64,000 nucleotides of DNA from CBDANO01 sp965197665 (GTDB lineage: Bacteria > Chloroflexota > Dehalococcoidia > Lucifugimonadales > UBA3495): contig CBDANO010000005.1 of assembly GCA_965197665.1 (NCBI GenBank), positions 1,240,001-1,304,000 on the forward strand. The letters run 5' to 3'. The notes beneath the pieces were generated by a model. The model had not been told where the DNA came from. It saw only the letters and a program-made list of their open reading frames with translations, and did no database searches. Of this stretch, positions 1 to 8,719 are shown in pieces. The position numbers and the translations under genes are program-made. Every line of letters begins with the position of its first letter. The first letter of the stretch is position 1.

Positions 1-140
1 TGTCGGTGGACCTTGCCGTCGAAGGTCCGTGACACGTCGTAGACCGTATCGCCCCGCATAAAGGCCTTGTTCGCGATGTGGATGGTGCATTCTTCGTCGG
101 AAACGAAGTCGCCGTTGAAATAGGAAATACGCTCGCTCAT
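1..140 (-). CDS. Class IV (branched-chain type) PLP aminotransferase, 3' end cut by window edge
   Basis: The first 46 codons of a gene that reads leftward off the window. The translation opens MSERISYFNGDF and continues with an IANKAFMRGDTVYD stretch. This matches the N-terminus of fold-type IV aminotransferases (IlvE / D-amino-acid transaminase family), where substrate enters the PLP pocket. The ATG at 140 has a strong ribosome binding site (AAAGGAGAGG) just upstream. The start lies 78 bp after the stop of the ThDP-dependent decarboxylase on the same strand, so the two are probably co-transcribed. The catalytic lysine and the substrate-defining residues lie outside the window, so specificity cannot be assigned. 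Confidence 0.75.
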   Translation of the reverse strand, partial: MSERISYFNGDFVSDEECTIHIANKAFMRGDTVYDVSRTFDGKVHR

Positions 141-218
141 CTCTCCTCTCCTTTCTTGATCGACTCCTATAGTCTCGGAATAGTCACGCCATACGCCGTT
201 GAATCAATCCGGTTGCGG

Positions 219-1880
219 TCAAACCGAGCCATCTATAACCACGTCCAATACGGCAGGCTTCCCCGAATCCAACGCCTGACGCAGCGCCGGGCCGATCTCT
301 GACGGGTCCTCGATGGTCCGTCCGTAGACGCCGATGGCACTAGCAATTCCGGCGATGTTGAGGGGCACGGGGAAGTCCATGCCCACGTACCCGTCCGGCG
401 TCTCTTCATGAACAATCTGGTTCTTGTAGGTATTCAGATTGACCTTGAGAATCCGGTAGGAGCGGTTATTGCAGACCAAGTAGATTACCGGGATGTTCGC
501 CGCGGCGGCGGTCCACAGCCCCTGCACCGTCATCATCGCGCTGCCGTCGCCAACCACCCCCACCACGGGCCGGTCCGGGTGGGCCAACTTCACCCCCATG
601 GTACTTCCCATACCCCAGCCGATGGCCCCGGCGCGTTCGCCAAAGATGGAGTCCGGTTGGTTGAACCGGAAAGCGCCGTGGAGAGCATCTTTGGAACTTA
701 TGGAGTCGTCCACGATTATGGCCTCGGGGGGCAAGGCGTTGGCGGCCTCAGTCATCATCCGCTCGGCCGTCATGGGGCGTTGGTCCCACCGGTCCTTCAG
801 CCGCTTCTCCCAAGCGGCCCTTCGCTCCTCTTTTTGCCAGGCTACCGACTCCGCCCGGCTGAGGGCAGTCTCTTGGGCCGAGCCTGACATATTTTGCGCC
901 GCCGCGTCGTATATGTCCACCAAACCCGAATTGGGGTCGGCAATGATACCCAGGTCCGTGGGCTCGCTCCGGCCGACCGCGCGGTGAGACGAATCCAAGT
1001 GGATGAGCTTGGTTTTGGCGGAGAGGGACTGCCCGGAGAAGTAGAAGAACCCGGAGAATACGTCGGTACCGACGGCCAAGACCACGTCGCTAGAGGAGAG
1101 CAACTCTCTCGAGGCGGGAAGAGCGGCATTGATCCGGCCCAGGAACTGGGGGTGCCCGGAAGGGAAGTTCATTCTGGCGTACGAAGTCGTATAAACCCCG
1201 GCGCCCAACAACTCGGCCAGCCGGACCGCAACATCGGTCCCTCCCGACTGGGCCAGCCGGTCGCCTACCAACATTACCGGGTTGGCGGCGGAGGACAGCA
1301 GGTCCGCGGCGGCTTGGACCGCCTCCGGGTCGGCAGCGGCCCGGTAGTGATGTCTTGACGACGGCAATATCTCCACGTCGGCTTCGTCGTCGAAAGCGTT
1401 GGCAGCCACCGCGACGTAAACCGGGCCGGTTGGGGGAGTCTTGGCCTCGTTGAATGCCCGACGGAGTACGCTGGGCACCTGCTCCGGGTGGGTGATTTCG
1501 GCGCTCCACTTGGTAAACTGGCGAGCCATCTCTACCAAGTCGGCCCGGCCTTCAGCGAGCTTGCGCACGTCCTTGTTACCCGAGGTCAGGACCAACGGAG
1601 TCCCGCCGTCCATCGCGTGGTGCAGCAGGCTGATGCCATTGGCCAGCCCGGTCTCGATGTGCAAGTTTACGAAGGAAGGCTCACCCGCGGCGCAAGCGTA
1701 GCCGTCGGCCATGCCCATGGCCACGCCTTCTTGAGTGGCCAGCACGTACTCGATATCCGGGAAGGCCGGCAGGGACGACATTATGGCCCCTTCGCTTGTC
1801 CCCGGATTGCCGAAGATATACTTCACGCCTTCGGCCCGGAGCATCTCCAGGAAGGCGCGTTTTCCGGTCATTCTGGCCAT
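219..1880 (-). CDS. Thiamine-diphosphate-dependent decarboxylase of the benzoylformate decarboxylase/acetolactate synthase family
   Basis: A 553-residue ThDP enzyme with the usual three-domain layout: N-terminal pyrimidine-binding domain (about 1-175), central domain (about 190-330) and C-terminal diphosphate-binding domain (about 370-540). The cofactor-activating glutamate is E51 (ATQEG). H74 (VNLH) and the later GHPQF histidine correspond by position to the two active-site histidines of benzoylformate decarboxylase. The Mg-ThDP motif runs from GDGS at about 444 to CNN at about 471. The pattern fits a 2-oxo-acid decarboxylase better than true acetolactate synthase, but the substrate is not evident. 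The aminotransferase gene 78 bp downstream suggests a keto-acid/amino-acid route. An oxalyl-CoA decarboxylase-like role is less likely. Confidence 0.85.
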   Translation of the reverse strand: MARMTGKRAFLEMLRAEGVKYIFGNPGTSEGAIMSSLPAFPDIEYVLATQEGVAMGMADGYACAAGEPSFVNLHIETGLANGISLLHHAMDGGTPLVLTSGNKDVRKLAEGRADLVEMARQFTKWSAEITHPEQVPSVLRRAFNEAKTPPTGPVYVAVAANAFDDEADVEILPSSRHHYRAAADPEAVQAAADLLSSAANPVMLVGDRLAQSGGTDVAVRLAELLGAGVYTTSYARMNFPSGHPQFLGRINAALPASRELLSSSDVVLAVGTDVFSGFFYFSGQSLSAKTKLIHLDSSHRAVGRSEPTDLGIIADPNSGLVDIYDAAAQNMSGSAQETALSRAESVAWQKEERRAAWEKRLKDRWDQRPMTAERMMTEAANALPPEAIIVDDSISSKDALHGAFRFNQPDSIFGERAGAIGWGMGSTMGVKLAHPDRPVVGVVGDGSAMMTVQGLWTAAAANIPVIYLVCNNRSYRILKVNLNTYKNQIVHEETPDGYVGMDFPVPLNIAGIASAIGVYGRTIEDPSEIGPALRQALDSGKPAVLDVVIDGSV

Positions 1881-1990
1881 TGGGTTCCCCCGGGTGTTGG
1901 AGTTTGACAGTGGGCGTCTATTTCAGCGCGGCTGCATCTGCGGGCATCATTGGCTCTTGAGTTGGACGCTGCCGCATCGGCCTTGCCGGT

Positions 1991-2023
1991 TTACCCCGTG
2001 CGCAAGTTTCTTATCGCCTGTCC
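1991..2023. repeat. 33-bp direct repeat, copy 1
   Basis: Contains GTGCGCAAGTTTCTTATCG and recurs with few changes at 2335-2367. Both copies lie in the same intergenic region and the same orientation, and no open frame of note covers them. Confidence 0.7.
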
Positions 2024-2055
2024 CGGCATTGGGCAAGGGTTGCCCCATCCTGTAA

Positions 2056-2101
2056 AAAAGAGGGTAGTCGGCCCGCCCCGGCGGGCCGACTACCCTCTTT
2101 T
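2056..2101. terminator. Very long GC-rich hairpin flanked by A6 and T4 (terminator or attenuator-like)
   Basis: Two perfectly complementary arms of about 22 bp (2056-2077 and 2080-2101) with a 2-base loop. The outer ends are A-rich on the left and T-rich on the right, so transcripts from either strand would carry a stem followed by U residues, the form of an intrinsic terminator. Both neighbouring genes start, rather than end, around this region (1880 leftward, 2634 rightward), so it has no obvious gene to terminate. It could attenuate the leader of the leftward decarboxylase operon, end a small RNA, or be a mobile palindrome. Confidence 0.7.
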
Positions 2102-2334
2102 CCCTTGGTGAAGACGGGCCACATCTGACGACATCGTCCTTGAGTCGGGAATCCAGTCCCCAGCTTGAAAATTTGCGCATGGAATCAACTATCCATCCCG
2201 GTACTGGAAGTTAGCCTATTCTAACATCAAAGAGCAAAGGGTACCCACCTCTGCCGCGATAGAAGGATTGTTGCCGGACCGGACTTTAGCAATGAGGAAT
2301 ATTAGCCTTACCCTCGATGGTTTGTCCATATAGC

Positions 2335-2367
2335 TAACCCCGTGAGCAAGTTTCTTACCGCCTGTCC
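2335..2367. repeat. 33-bp direct repeat, copy 2
   Basis: Second copy of the repeat at 1991-2023, sharing the GCAAGTTTCTTA core and the CGCCTGTCC end. Confidence 0.7.
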
Positions 2368-2425
2368 AAGCACAACGCTTAGGTTGCCCTACCCCGGCGG
2401 GCCAACCGTCCTCCATTTCTCTCGG

Positions 2426-2503
2426 TTGCCTTCAGACCTTTCCCCCTCATCCTAGCCTTCTCTCCGGGGAGAAGGGACTCTTGAAACACCCGTTTAGAGA
2501 AGG
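2426..2503. repeat. Dispersed intergenic repeat (GAGAAGGGACT family), copy 1
   Basis: About 78 bp containing CTTTCCCCCTCATC and GGGGAGAAGGGACT. A closely related stretch occurs at 16644-16720 and a shorter one at 49093-49150. All three are intergenic. Confidence 0.7.
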
Positions 2504-2633
2504 TGATGGTAGAGACGGAGGTCTTTTCGCCGGTTAGAGTGGGGGGCGCCGCCGCGGTGTAACATTGGAGCGGCGCGGGATGTCTTGGGTTCGGCGGGCT
2601 TGAACACGAGCCTACACATAGGAGAAGAGTTGT

Positions 2634-3425
2634 ATGTCGGGAATCACCTACGAGAAGCGCGGACGGATCGCCTACGTTACTATCAACCGCCCCGAAGCCA
2701 TGAACGCAATCGGACCGGAGGAACAGAAGGAACTGGCCGAGGCCTGGTACGATTTCCGGGACGACCCGGAGGCCTGGTTGGCTATCTTGACCGGATCGGG
2801 GGACCGGGCGTTTTGCGCCGGGGCTGATCTGAAGACCTACACGCCGGTCTTGGGGGAGAGGGACATCTATGACCTAAGGCAGGACGCCAACCGCTTGGGG
2901 TTTGGGGGGATAACCCGGGGCATAGACCTCTGGAAACCCGTCATCGCGGCGGTCAACGGGTACGCCCTGGCCGGCGGGTTGGAACTGGCCCTGGCTTGCG
3001 ATATCCGGGTGGCCTCCAGCAACGCGATGTTCGGCTGTTCCGAGGTTAGGCGGGGGTTCCATCATTGCGACGGCGGTACGGCCCGGCTGCCCCTCATCGT
3101 GGGGCTGGGCAACGCCCTGAAAATGCAATTGACCGGAGAACCCATAGACGCCCAAGAAGCCCTGCGGACCGGACTAGTGAGCGACGTGGTGGCCCCGCCG
3201 GCCCTGATGGATACGGCCGAAGGCTACGCGGAGATGATCATTCGCAACGGTCCCTTGGGCGTGCGTTCAGCAAAAGAGTCCATGGTCCGCGGATTGGGAA
3301 GACCGTTGGAGGACTCCCTGCGCTTGGAGAACCTGTTGTTCGCCACGTTGACTCGGACCGAGGACTTCAAAGAGGGGCCCAAGGCGTTCGCGGAGAAGCG
3401 GGACCCGGTGTGGAAAGGGCACTGA
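2634..3425 (+). CDS. Enoyl-CoA hydratase/isomerase (crotonase fold)
   Basis: A 263-residue crotonase. The oxyanion-hole loop FCAGADLK is near residue 60. The two catalytic glutamate positions of hydratases are both filled: GGLELALACD and FGCSEVRRG. The trimeric crotonase core spans about 5-200, and the C-terminal part has the usual FKEGPKAFAEKR ending. It should hydrate 2-enoyl-CoAs or act on a related CoA ester in fatty-acid or branched-chain degradation in the cytoplasm. The start at 2634 is preceded by GGAGAAGAG. It is transcribed alone, convergent with the dimethylformamidase-like gene, with only 48 bp between the two stops. Chain-length preference cannot be read from the sequence. Confidence 0.88.
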   Translation: MSGITYEKRGRIAYVTINRPEAMNAIGPEEQKELAEAWYDFRDDPEAWLAILTGSGDRAFCAGADLKTYTPVLGERDIYDLRQDANRLGFGGITRGIDLWKPVIAAVNGYALAGGLELALACDIRVASSNAMFGCSEVRRGFHHCDGGTARLPLIVGLGNALKMQLTGEPIDAQEALRTGLVSDVVAPPALMDTAEGYAEMIIRNGPLGVRSAKESMVRGLGRPLEDSLRLENLLFATLTRTEDFKEGPKAFAEKRDPVWKGH

Positions 3426-3473
3426 CCGCCCCCGGCGCCCAACCGCCAATGGGGAGAGGGTCCAACGTTGGCC

Positions 3474-5717
3474 TCAGAGCAGCGGAGCGCCGGACGCAAA
3501 CCTCTTCATGACGTTGCGGGTTATGTATGAGACGTTATTCTCGTAGCCGTTGTAGGACAACGACCCGCACCAGCTGATGGAGCCTACCGAAAACACGGCG
3601 CCGTCGTTTGGGTATTCAAAGTAGACCATATCGGCTTTCACCAAGGGTTGCTGACTCCCTCCCTCTTTGGCGTTGGTGACTAGAATCTCCTCGACGGCGT
3701 GCTGGTAGGAGTCGGAATGGCCGAAGGAGGTGGCCAGCACCAAGGTGTGAGGCGGGGTTCCCAGGGCGTAGTCGATGCGGTCCAACTCGTGGCCGGCGGC
3801 GCCATGCTCCAAAATCAAGCTGTCGAAATCGCCGATCAGTTCGTCCTGCCCGACACCTTCGAATATGAAAGCGGCCCGGGGGTCCAAGCTGTCGCGCTGC
3901 CGGCGGTAAGGAGCGTTCCGGTCCAGACCTTCCGCGGCAAAGCCGACGCCGAGCATCTTCTGGGGGGCTCTGTTGCGAAAGCGCCACAGGCCCCCCATCT
4001 CGCCGGTGGTGCTATGAAACTCCTCGCCGGGTGCCGCTTCCCAGGTCCTTATGCCCCTGGAACGCCGGACTTCCACCGTGTGCCCGCCCTCCGGGTCCAA
4101 GGAGGTTATCCAATAGAACCCGTTGCCCCCCAGGTACATAAGTCTACCGCCGCTATTGAGGTAACCCTCCAGCCCTTCCAGCATTTGCCCCGACCAGTAC
4201 TCGGGATGGGTGCCGGTCAACACGACTTTATAGGGGGCCAGGAGCTCGGCTCCTTCATGGTGCAAGTCTTCGTCGGTGACCACGTCGAAGGGATCGCCTT
4301 GGGACTCCAGCCAGTCCACCAAGAGAAGGTCGGCGTTGAACTGGTGGGGACTGCCGTTGAGGATGGGCGTCCCATACTTGGGGCGCATATTCAGGACCGG
4401 GCGCAGCCGCGACGAGTAACAGACCCCGCTGCCGTCGCTGTGGTGGTCGTACATACTGGAGAGCTTTTGTTCGACGATGTACTTGTCTTGGGGCTGTTCC
4501 GGGTACGGCGAGTCAGCGATGCGCTCGTCCAAGGCTTGGATGTCGGGATGGTCCATGACGTGCTCGTTGCCATAGGCCAGGTAGCTGAAGGTCGGGGCCA
4601 GAAACGCGATTCGCGCCGACGCCGTACCCCTCTTGGGTCTGACGAAGAAGGGGACGTAGTCTTCACCGCCGTCGGTCCTCAAGCGGGCGGCATAGACGCC
4701 GCTCTTCAGCCGGTCCGGCACGACCAGCTCAAAATCGACTTCCCAACGGGCATCGTCCAAATCGTCGTCGTGAAAGTGGATGGCGCCGTACTCCTCCGGT
4801 ACCCGGTTAAAGTCCATTTCACCACCGGTCCAGTTGTGCCCCTTCATAGCCCGGGCCGGCATATTGACCGCCCGGCCGTGCAACCCCCTGGGCGCCGTGT
4901 CCGTCACCTTCGCCGACCCGCTGTCCGCCGCGAAGTTCCAAGCGGCAATCAATGGGGCGCCGACGCCGCCGGGCGGGGTCCCCTCTTTGAGCGACTCCAA
5001 TTGTTCCAGGCTCAGGGCATCGGCAAAGAGCCGCGGCCTCTCTATCTTCCCGTTGAAATGGCCGCCTACCTCCCTTTCCGAGTCCGGGCCTTCCCAGTAT
5101 CCCGCCATCAAGAAGGGAAGGCCGCTGCGCCCCACCCCTTGGACCGCGGTGGACCGCTCCACCACAAGCCGAGACGCATCCAGCGGCCACCCGGAAACCG
5201 GGTCTTGGGTGAGTCTCACCTGCCCGGACGCCGCGTCGTAGGAAGCCGCAACAAAGTACCAGTTCAACGCTCGCAAGGGCTGGCCGGTGCTGGCCCGCTC
5301 AACCCGGCCCGACTCGTCCCCCAGCCACAGGCCCAGGCTGCCATCGGCGTCGAGCACCATGCCGCACCCCACCCGCTCCTCCTCGGACCACGCGGTCAAT
5401 AGCCCCTGGGCTCCCTTGCCGGGGGTAGTCGGGTAAATCCAGGCCTGCAAGGTGAAACTACCCGCCGGCCGCAGCGAAGGGCTGTCCGGTACCAGAACGT
5501 ATGAACCCCGGCGCAACACCTGACGGCGACCGGGGTACTCCCCGTTCGCCGAAGAATCGATAACTTCTTCTTTGAACCCGGGCCCCTTGGGACTCTCATT
5601 GCCGTGAATAAGGCGCACGATGTGGGCCCGGTAGCGCGGCTGTTGGCAGCTCACCATGAACCGGACCGTTTCACCCTGTTGCACGCTCAAGCGATCGGCG
5701 TAGCCAACGATTTGCAT
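3474..5717 (-). CDS. N,N-dimethylformamidase large-subunit-like protein with a LamG/ConA-type domain
   Basis: A 747-residue protein close in length and layout to the large subunit of N,N-dimethylformamidase, an iron amidohydrolase that splits dimethylformamide into formate and dimethylamine. Residues about 60-240 form a laminin-G/concanavalin-like beta-sandwich (GSFTLQAWIYPT, NWYFVAASYD, FNGKIERPRL). The C-terminal half carries the catalytic fold, with TGTHPEYWS at 501-509. In the characterised enzyme a His-x-Glu pair plus an upstream Tyr bind the mononuclear iron. Here H504 and E506 fit, with Y423, Y434 or Y448 as possible third ligands. No small-subunit gene is seen nearby and there is no signal peptide. 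Many homologues are annotated only by similarity, so the true amide substrate is open. Confidence 0.75.
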   Translation of the reverse strand: MQIVGYADRLSVQQGETVRFMVSCQQPRYRAHIVRLIHGNESPKGPGFKEEVIDSSANGEYPGRRQVLRRGSYVLVPDSPSLRPAGSFTLQAWIYPTTPGKGAQGLLTAWSEEERVGCGMVLDADGSLGLWLGDESGRVERASTGQPLRALNWYFVAASYDAASGQVRLTQDPVSGWPLDASRLVVERSTAVQGVGRSGLPFLMAGYWEGPDSEREVGGHFNGKIERPRLFADALSLEQLESLKEGTPPGGVGAPLIAAWNFAADSGSAKVTDTAPRGLHGRAVNMPARAMKGHNWTGGEMDFNRVPEEYGAIHFHDDDLDDARWEVDFELVVPDRLKSGVYAARLRTDGGEDYVPFFVRPKRGTASARIAFLAPTFSYLAYGNEHVMDHPDIQALDERIADSPYPEQPQDKYIVEQKLSSMYDHHSDGSGVCYSSRLRPVLNMRPKYGTPILNGSPHQFNADLLLVDWLESQGDPFDVVTDEDLHHEGAELLAPYKVVLTGTHPEYWSGQMLEGLEGYLNSGGRLMYLGGNGFYWITSLDPEGGHTVEVRRSRGIRTWEAAPGEEFHSTTGEMGGLWRFRNRAPQKMLGVGFAAEGLDRNAPYRRQRDSLDPRAAFIFEGVGQDELIGDFDSLILEHGAAGHELDRIDYALGTPPHTLVLATSFGHSDSYQHAVEEILVTNAKEGGSQQPLVKADMVYFEYPNDGAVFSVGSISWCGSLSYNGYENNVSYITRNVMKRFASGAPLL

Positions 5718-5826
5718 GATTCCCCCCTCGTGAAGGCGGCGTTCTGCGATATAGTTGCCGGAAGGCGGCCGTCAAGCCGTCTCCCCTCCCTAAAATAAAC
5801 GCAGTGCAGGCGGTTGCGCAACTTCT

Positions 5827-7584
5827 TTAGCGCCTCCACTCGGCGATGTTCCACATTTCGCTGTCCCAAGCGTTCATGCGGACGCCTCGCAGGTTGTTGG
5901 CGTGCCCCGAAACGATGCCCCGGATTACCAGGGGGATCTCGTAGTAGTTCTGTACGATGATGTCGTTTAGCTGCTTGATCAAGGCGTTGCGCTCCGGCCC
6001 TATTCTGGCTTGGGCAAGCTGGACCAAGACTTCGTCATAGGTCTCGTTGCATGCCCGGGAGTTGTTGTCGCCGGCCCAGTTGTTCTCCCGGGTCTGGATG
6101 TGCTCGCAGCCCCGGCCTGCCAGGTGCAACTGGGGGTCGATGCCGGGGCCGGTGGTGTACATCTGCACGTCGGCGAAGAACCGGCGGTAAGTGGCCCCCT
6201 CATCGACGGCCGGGTCGCCGCCGAAGAATACGCTGGCGTCGTGTTGCGCCAGTTCGGTCTCGATGCCGATGCCGCGCCACCAGTCCCGGACCAGGGCCTG
6301 GGTATCCTCTCGGATAGCGTTGGCAGTGGTCTGGTAAGTAATCTTCAGGGGAACGCCGTTGTATTCACGGACGCCGTCCCCGTCCGCGTCCAAGACGCCG
6401 CTGTCCTCCAACAGCTTCTTGGCGCCCTCGATGTCCTGGGCGAGACATCCATCGTTGGCCGTCGAAACGTATCTATGAGGGGCCACCACCAGATTGCACG
6501 CGGGCTTTCCGGCGAAGCCGTAGAGGTCCTCAGAGATGCGGGCGCGGTCGATGGCCATGGACATAGCCTGGGGAATCGGAGTGAAGGTCAGGAACGGGTG
6601 AGGATTCTGTCCGTCCAAGTACTCGGAGCGGTCGCCGCCCAAAGCGGGGTCCGGGTTCGTTTGATTGACGACGATGCGTTCCACGTCGCTGGCGAAGGCG
6701 GAAACGATTTTGCCCTGTCCGCCCGCTTCCATCTTGGCCAGGGTCTCCGGCTCGATCTGCAGGTTCCAGGCGTAATCGGCTTCACCGGCTTCCAGGACGG
6801 CCCGGGCCGCCGATTCCGCGTCCCCGCCTCCCTTCAAGACCACCCGGTCGAAGTAGGCCGCCTCCCCCCGGTAGAACGGGTTGCGCTCATAGACGGCTTG
6901 GTCATTCGCCTTGAACTCGATGATGCGGTAGGGGCCGGACCCCAAGGGGGCGGCGTTCTGAGCGTCACAGGTCCTGGCTGCGCTACCCACGCAGCCGGCG
7001 AACTGGCCCCCGCTGATGATCGGCGTGCCGGCGCTGACGAAGGTAGTGTAGGGGTAGGGCACCGGCGCGTCGAACCTGATCTCCACGGTGCGGTCGTCGA
7101 GGGCCCGGACCGACGTGATGCCGGAAAAGGCGTTCTTCCCGGAGCAGCCGGTCTCCTCGTCGGCGCAGTAGCGCCAAGTGAACACGACATCATCGGCCGT
7201 GAGGTCGCTGCCGTCGGACCACTTCAGGCCCTCCCGCAGCTTCCAGGTAATGGACATCAGATCCTCGGCAACCCCGCCGTTCTCCACGGTCGGGATTTCG
7301 GCGGCCAGCCTTGGCGTCAGCTCACCGTTGGGGTCGTAGTTGGCCAGAGGCTCCAGGGTGACGGCGCCGGCGTCCCGGTCTTTATAGCCGTCAGCCAAGT
7401 ACGGGCCGGGCAGAGAGGGGGCCTGCCAGTAGAGTATCGTCAAAACCTTCTCTTCCCTCACGGTCTCCGTCCGGGGCGGCGAGGGGTCGGGCGCGGCCGT
7501 GGTCGGGGCCTCCGGGGAGCCGCCGCAAGCAACAACCAAGAGCGGGACAACCAAGCCAAGGGCGAGTTTTGGAAAATCGAACAT
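5827..7584 (-). CDS. ABC transporter substrate-binding lipoprotein, family 5 (oligopeptide/dipeptide type)
   Basis: 585 residues with a lipoprotein signal (hydrophobic stretch then VVAC, lipidated Cys about 20) and a Pro/Thr-rich linker. The mature part has the family 5 hallmarks: ITWKLREGLKWSDG, then LTADDVVFTWR and a GSGPYRI segment. This fold binds peptides, nickel, opines or sugars outside the cell and delivers them to a DppBCDF-type permease. No permease or ATPase gene lies in the window, so it is an orphan receptor here. It sits 109 bp upstream of the dimethylformamidase-like gene on the same strand, so co-expression is possible. The ligand cannot be predicted. Confidence 0.88.
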   Translation of the reverse strand: MFDFPKLALGLVVPLLVVACGGSPEAPTTAAPDPSPPRTETVREEKVLTILYWQAPSLPGPYLADGYKDRDAGAVTLEPLANYDPNGELTPRLAAEIPTVENGGVAEDLMSITWKLREGLKWSDGSDLTADDVVFTWRYCADEETGCSGKNAFSGITSVRALDDRTVEIRFDAPVPYPYTTFVSAGTPIISGGQFAGCVGSAARTCDAQNAAPLGSGPYRIIEFKANDQAVYERNPFYRGEAAYFDRVVLKGGGDAESAARAVLEAGEADYAWNLQIEPETLAKMEAGGQGKIVSAFASDVERIVVNQTNPDPALGGDRSEYLDGQNPHPFLTFTPIPQAMSMAIDRARISEDLYGFAGKPACNLVVAPHRYVSTANDGCLAQDIEGAKKLLEDSGVLDADGDGVREYNGVPLKITYQTTANAIREDTQALVRDWWRGIGIETELAQHDASVFFGGDPAVDEGATYRRFFADVQMYTTGPGIDPQLHLAGRGCEHIQTRENNWAGDNNSRACNETYDEVLVQLAQARIGPERNALIKQLNDIIVQNYYEIPLVIRGIVSGHANNLRGVRMNAWDSEMWNIAEWRR

Positions 7585-7908
7585 GGGATCGGGTCTTTTA
7601 GTTTAGGCTAGGGAAAGGTCCGGCTCAAGTGCGCCGTACAGCCAACTTCTTGCCCCGAGGTTTCAATATGGACGTTTCAAGACGTTTCAATATGAGGTTT
7701 CAATATAAGGGTTGGGAGCGGCTCAAGCAACGGCCACTATGCCATTCGAGTCTCCAACCGACAAAGGCTGAAGGCTCCTCCGGCGGAAGGCCCCCCGGAT
7801 TGGCTTGCCGGTTCCGGGCACCAGCGGCGGGACCGGCGCGTTGATTGGGCGGACGCAGCTACCCCCGCAGGACAATATTTGAAATGTCAATGGAATGTAT
7901 CACAATAG
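7585..7908. other. Intergenic region with clustered TTTCAATAT motifs
   Basis: Divergent promoter region between the substrate-binding protein and the MarR gene. At 7660-7712 the string GTTTCAATAT, or a close variant, occurs about four times with short spacers (GGTTTCAATATGG, CGTTTCAAG, CGTTTCAATATG, GGTTTCAATATAAGG). Such clustered direct repeats could be regulator binding sites. No gene is seen. Confidence 0.5.
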
Positions 7909-7914
7909 ATGCGG

Positions 7915-7942
7915 TTGACAACTTATACGGACACAATATACC
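7915..7942 (+). promoter_or_regulatory. Predicted promoter of the MarR gene
   Basis: A consensus -35 TTGACA at 7915-7920, a 16-bp gap and a -10 TATACC at 7937-7942. Transcription would begin near 7949, inside the longest possible reading frame of the MarR gene. This favours the internal ATG at 7987 as the start. GTTGACAAC around the -35 is itself a short palindrome and might be an autoregulatory half-site. Confidence 0.55.
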
Positions 7943-7986
7943 ATCTGGAACCGCAAACCCGTGAAACCTTGAGAGCGTCACCCAAC

Positions 7987-8475
7987 ATGGCTACGGACCG
8001 CCGCGAGGAAGAGATCACCCTCCCGTGGCCCCTGGCTGCCAAGATAGTAGCGGCGTACGCCAAGCTGGCATACGAGAGGCTCTCGCCCTACGGGGTCACG
8101 CCGGTACAGTGGGCCATCCTCGAAGCATGTTCCAGGGGCCGGGAGGACACGGTGACCGGGTTGGCGCGGGTGATTCCATTAGACACCGCCTCCATAAGCC
8201 GGCAAGTGGACGGGCTGGTCAAGAAGGGTTTGATTCAGCGGCGCCGGCAGCGGCGGGACCGGCGCGTAGTGAGGTTGGAGTTGACCGAAGAAGGAACGGG
8301 CCTGATGCCGGAGCTCTCCCTGCGTTTGGAGGAGGTCGATTCCATACTCCTAGGGGGAGTCACGGCGGAGGAGAACAGGGTCTTCATACGTACCGTGGGG
8401 AAGATACTAGCAAACTTCAAGGGGACTCAAGTGTTGTTGAAGGAGGTAGGCGCCGTAAAAGCTGCGTCGAGGTGA
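7987..8475 (+). CDS. MarR-family transcriptional regulator
   Basis: A winged-helix regulator of about 162 residues when started at the ATG at 7987 (MATDRREEE). An ATG at 7909 would add 26 residues but lies upstream of, and overlaps, a good promoter. The DNA-binding part reads LARVIPLDTASISRQVDGLVKKG, and the wing is the basic RRQRRDRRVVRLELT. Dimerisation helices lie at both ends. MarR proteins usually repress their own gene and a divergent or adjacent transport or degradation gene and are released by small phenolic or amphipathic ligands. The divergent substrate-binding lipoprotein gene is the natural candidate target. The ligand is unknown. Confidence 0.85.
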   Translation: MATDRREEEITLPWPLAAKIVAAYAKLAYERLSPYGVTPVQWAILEACSRGREDTVTGLARVIPLDTASISRQVDGLVKKGLIQRRRQRRDRRVVRLELTEEGTGLMPELSLRLEEVDSILLGGVTAEENRVFIRTVGKILANFKGTQVLLKEVGAVKAASR

Positions 8476-8520
8476 AGCCCGCCCCCGGCAAGAGTTGGGC
8501 TCCACCACGACGGTCCTAGT

Positions 8521-8541
8521 CCTGATACGAAAAGTATCGGG
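8521..8541 (+). terminator. Weak hairpin after the MarR gene
   Basis: Arms CCTGATAC and GTATCGGG (one T-G pair) around a GAAAA loop, 45 bp after the MarR stop. There is no T run after it, so it is only a tentative transcript end. Confidence 0.3.
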
Positions 8542-8719
8542 ACCCTAACGCCGTCAGGGTAGTCATTCCCGGCCGCGCTGTCAAGTCGGCCGGGGTGGCT
8601 ATCCGGGCATCCTTCGCCCTCTACGGGGCATTGCCCCCGCCCGGCGCGAAGGGCGTTGAGTCAGCTTCTTTATTCGCCAAATGCGGTCATGGGCGTTTTT
8701 GCGGTGAACAGGGTCGTCA

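Larger units (their letters stand above)
1881..2633. other. Divergent intergenic region with repeats and a long hairpin
   Basis: About 750 bp between two divergently starting genes, with no credible coding sequence. It holds two copies of a 33-bp repeat, a 44-46 bp near-perfect palindrome, a sequence resembling the widespread genome repeat read as 'GLDSR' (2126-2165) and a copy of the GAGAAGGGACT-type repeat. Promoters for both flanking genes should lie here but none stands out clearly. Confidence 0.6.

Noticed and set aside
3699..5402. 567-codon open frame opposite the dimethylformamidase-like gene
   Set aside because: The opposite strand has all the recognisable motifs; this frame has none and low sequence complexity.
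6010..7611. 533-codon open frame opposite the substrate-binding protein
   Set aside because: It is a shadow of a clear family 5 receptor gene.
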